From Sediminispirochaeta sp. (GTDB lineage: Bacteria > Spirochaetota > Spirochaetia > DSM-16054 > Sediminispirochaetaceae): 5,428 nt of DNA. Position 1 is the first letter of the stretch. Each line of letters starts with the position of its first letter. The stretch covers positions 1-5,428 of the forward strand of contig DSBN01000079.1 of NCBI GenBank assembly GCA_011046055.1. The letters are read 5' to 3'. Below are positions 5,012-5,428 of the stretch, piece after piece. The notes below the pieces were generated by a model that ran no database searches, was not told where the DNA came from, and was given only the letters and a program-made list of their open reading frames with translations. Position numbers and translations under genes: made by a program.

Positions 5012-5428
5012 CTACACGGCGAAACGCTCGGTGGTGATCCTTTTTTTCTCTACTCCATGGGCGCATAAAGCCCGAAAGACCGCCTTCATCATCTTCGGAG
5101 GGCCGCAGAGGAATATGTTCCCCTCCGTTGCCTCGGTCCGGACTAATTCTTGATACAAGTGTTCCGTATTCAGCATACCAACAGAGGGGTGAAAGGAAAA
5201 TCCTTCCCATTCGGCTTCGAACCGTTCGAAAAAAACTCGGTGTACAAAGTATTTCGGATCCTGTACCGCCCAGTAGAGAAGCGCCTTCGGGGGGCGTTTT
5301 TTCGCGAGTTCGAGCCGTAGGGCTTGAAACATCGCCAGAAATGGGGTGATACCGATCCCGCCGGCGATCGCCACCAACGGCCTCTTATCGGCATCAGGAA
5401 TACTGCGATAGGAGAATACCCCAAAGGG
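5012..5428 (-). CDS. Ferredoxin/flavodoxin reductase-type flavoprotein, C-terminal NAD(P)-binding part (5' partial)
   Basis: The last 138 residues of an FNR-superfamily protein are visible; the frame runs off the right edge of the window, so start and FAD domain are missing. The visible part begins PFGVFSYRSIPDADKRPLVAIAGGIGITPF. IAGGIGITPF is the nucleotide-binding turn opening the NAD(P) domain. ALLYWAVQDPKYFVH covers the second strand, FLCGPPKMMKAVFRAL is the conserved CGPxxM motif contacting nicotinamide, and ITTERFAV is the usual type of C-terminus, with an aromatic residue near the end. Such domains move electrons between NAD(P)H and a flavin, which then serves ferredoxin, flavodoxin, a haem membrane domain (ferric-reductase-like) or an Fe-S domain; which one applies lies outside the window. 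It converges on the small exported protein gene with 28 bp between the stops. The TTG at 5377 could be taken for a start but sits inside the conserved domain. Confidence 0.9.
   Translation of the reverse strand, partial: PFGVFSYRSIPDADKRPLVAIAGGIGITPFLAMFQALRLELAKKRPPKALLYWAVQDPKYFVHRVFFERFEAEWEGFSFHPSVGMLNTEHLYQELVRTEATEGNIFLCGPPKMMKAVFRALCAHGVEKKRITTERFAV
5279..5302 (+). terminator. Terminator-like hairpin inside the convergent gene (weak)
   Basis: Read on the plus strand, AAGCGCC (5279-5285) can pair with GGCGTTT (5293-5299), one pair being G-T, around a 7-base loop. A run of six T (5297-5302) ends the structure. It would stop transcripts reading rightward from the small exported protein gene, about 300 bp past its stop. 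It lies within coding sequence for KKRPPKA of the convergent flavoprotein, which alone could explain the base pattern, so I hold it loosely. Confidence 0.25.

Noticed and set aside
5128..5349. Plus-strand frame of 73 residues inside the convergent flavoprotein gene
   Set aside because: It is antisense to conserved FNR motifs, and its composition follows from the opposite strand.

Overview
The window looks like an ordinary bacterial chromosomal segment of moderate GC content with compact, partly divergent genes. A spirochaete is my best guess. The short exported protein ends its signal region in VFAGGAQE, a junction I associate with periplasmic proteins of Spirochaeta-like genomes, and promoters and ribosome binding sites are of the standard sigma-70 and AGGAGG kind. 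The lineage is an inference from style, not from a marker gene.

Layout. Positions 1-1618 (+) hold most of a GltD-type, Fe-S and FAD pyridine-nucleotide oxidoreductase, cut at its 5' end by the window edge and carrying an unusual cysteine-free C-terminal extension. Positions 1619-2099 hold no intact gene: a perfect hairpin lies just after the oxidoreductase, and the minus strand carries what looks like the broken start of a membrane-protein gene, with a good ribosome binding site, a run of eight T and then a frame change. Positions 2100-3559 (-) are a two-gene operon: an NmrA-like NAD(P)-binding protein followed, with a 4-base ATGA overlap, by a TetR-family repressor. Its promoter (TTGACC, 17 bp, TATAAT) overlaps a 20-bp near-palindrome typical of TetR operators, and the -10 box lies only 6 bases before the ATG, so the mRNA is predicted to be leaderless. 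A divergent promoter at 3662-3691 serves a 326-residue protein of unknown function (3741-4721, +), followed 49 bp later by a 70-residue predicted exported protein (4771-4983, +). Converging on it from the right edge is the C-terminal NAD(P)-binding half of a ferredoxin/flavodoxin-reductase-type flavoprotein (5012-5428, -).

How they work together. The clearest regulatory unit is the NmrA-like/TetR operon: the repressor probably binds the operator in the operon's own promoter, controls its own synthesis and that of the oxidoreductase-like protein, and responds to an unknown ligand. Three of the six genes are redox or nucleotide-binding proteins, but nothing in the sequence shows that the two flanking flavoproteins share a pathway with the operon. 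I see no mobile element, CRISPR array, tRNA, rRNA or obvious new defence system. The items most worth following are the leaderless operator-promoter, the T8 frame break, the oxidoreductase extension and the unknown protein pair.
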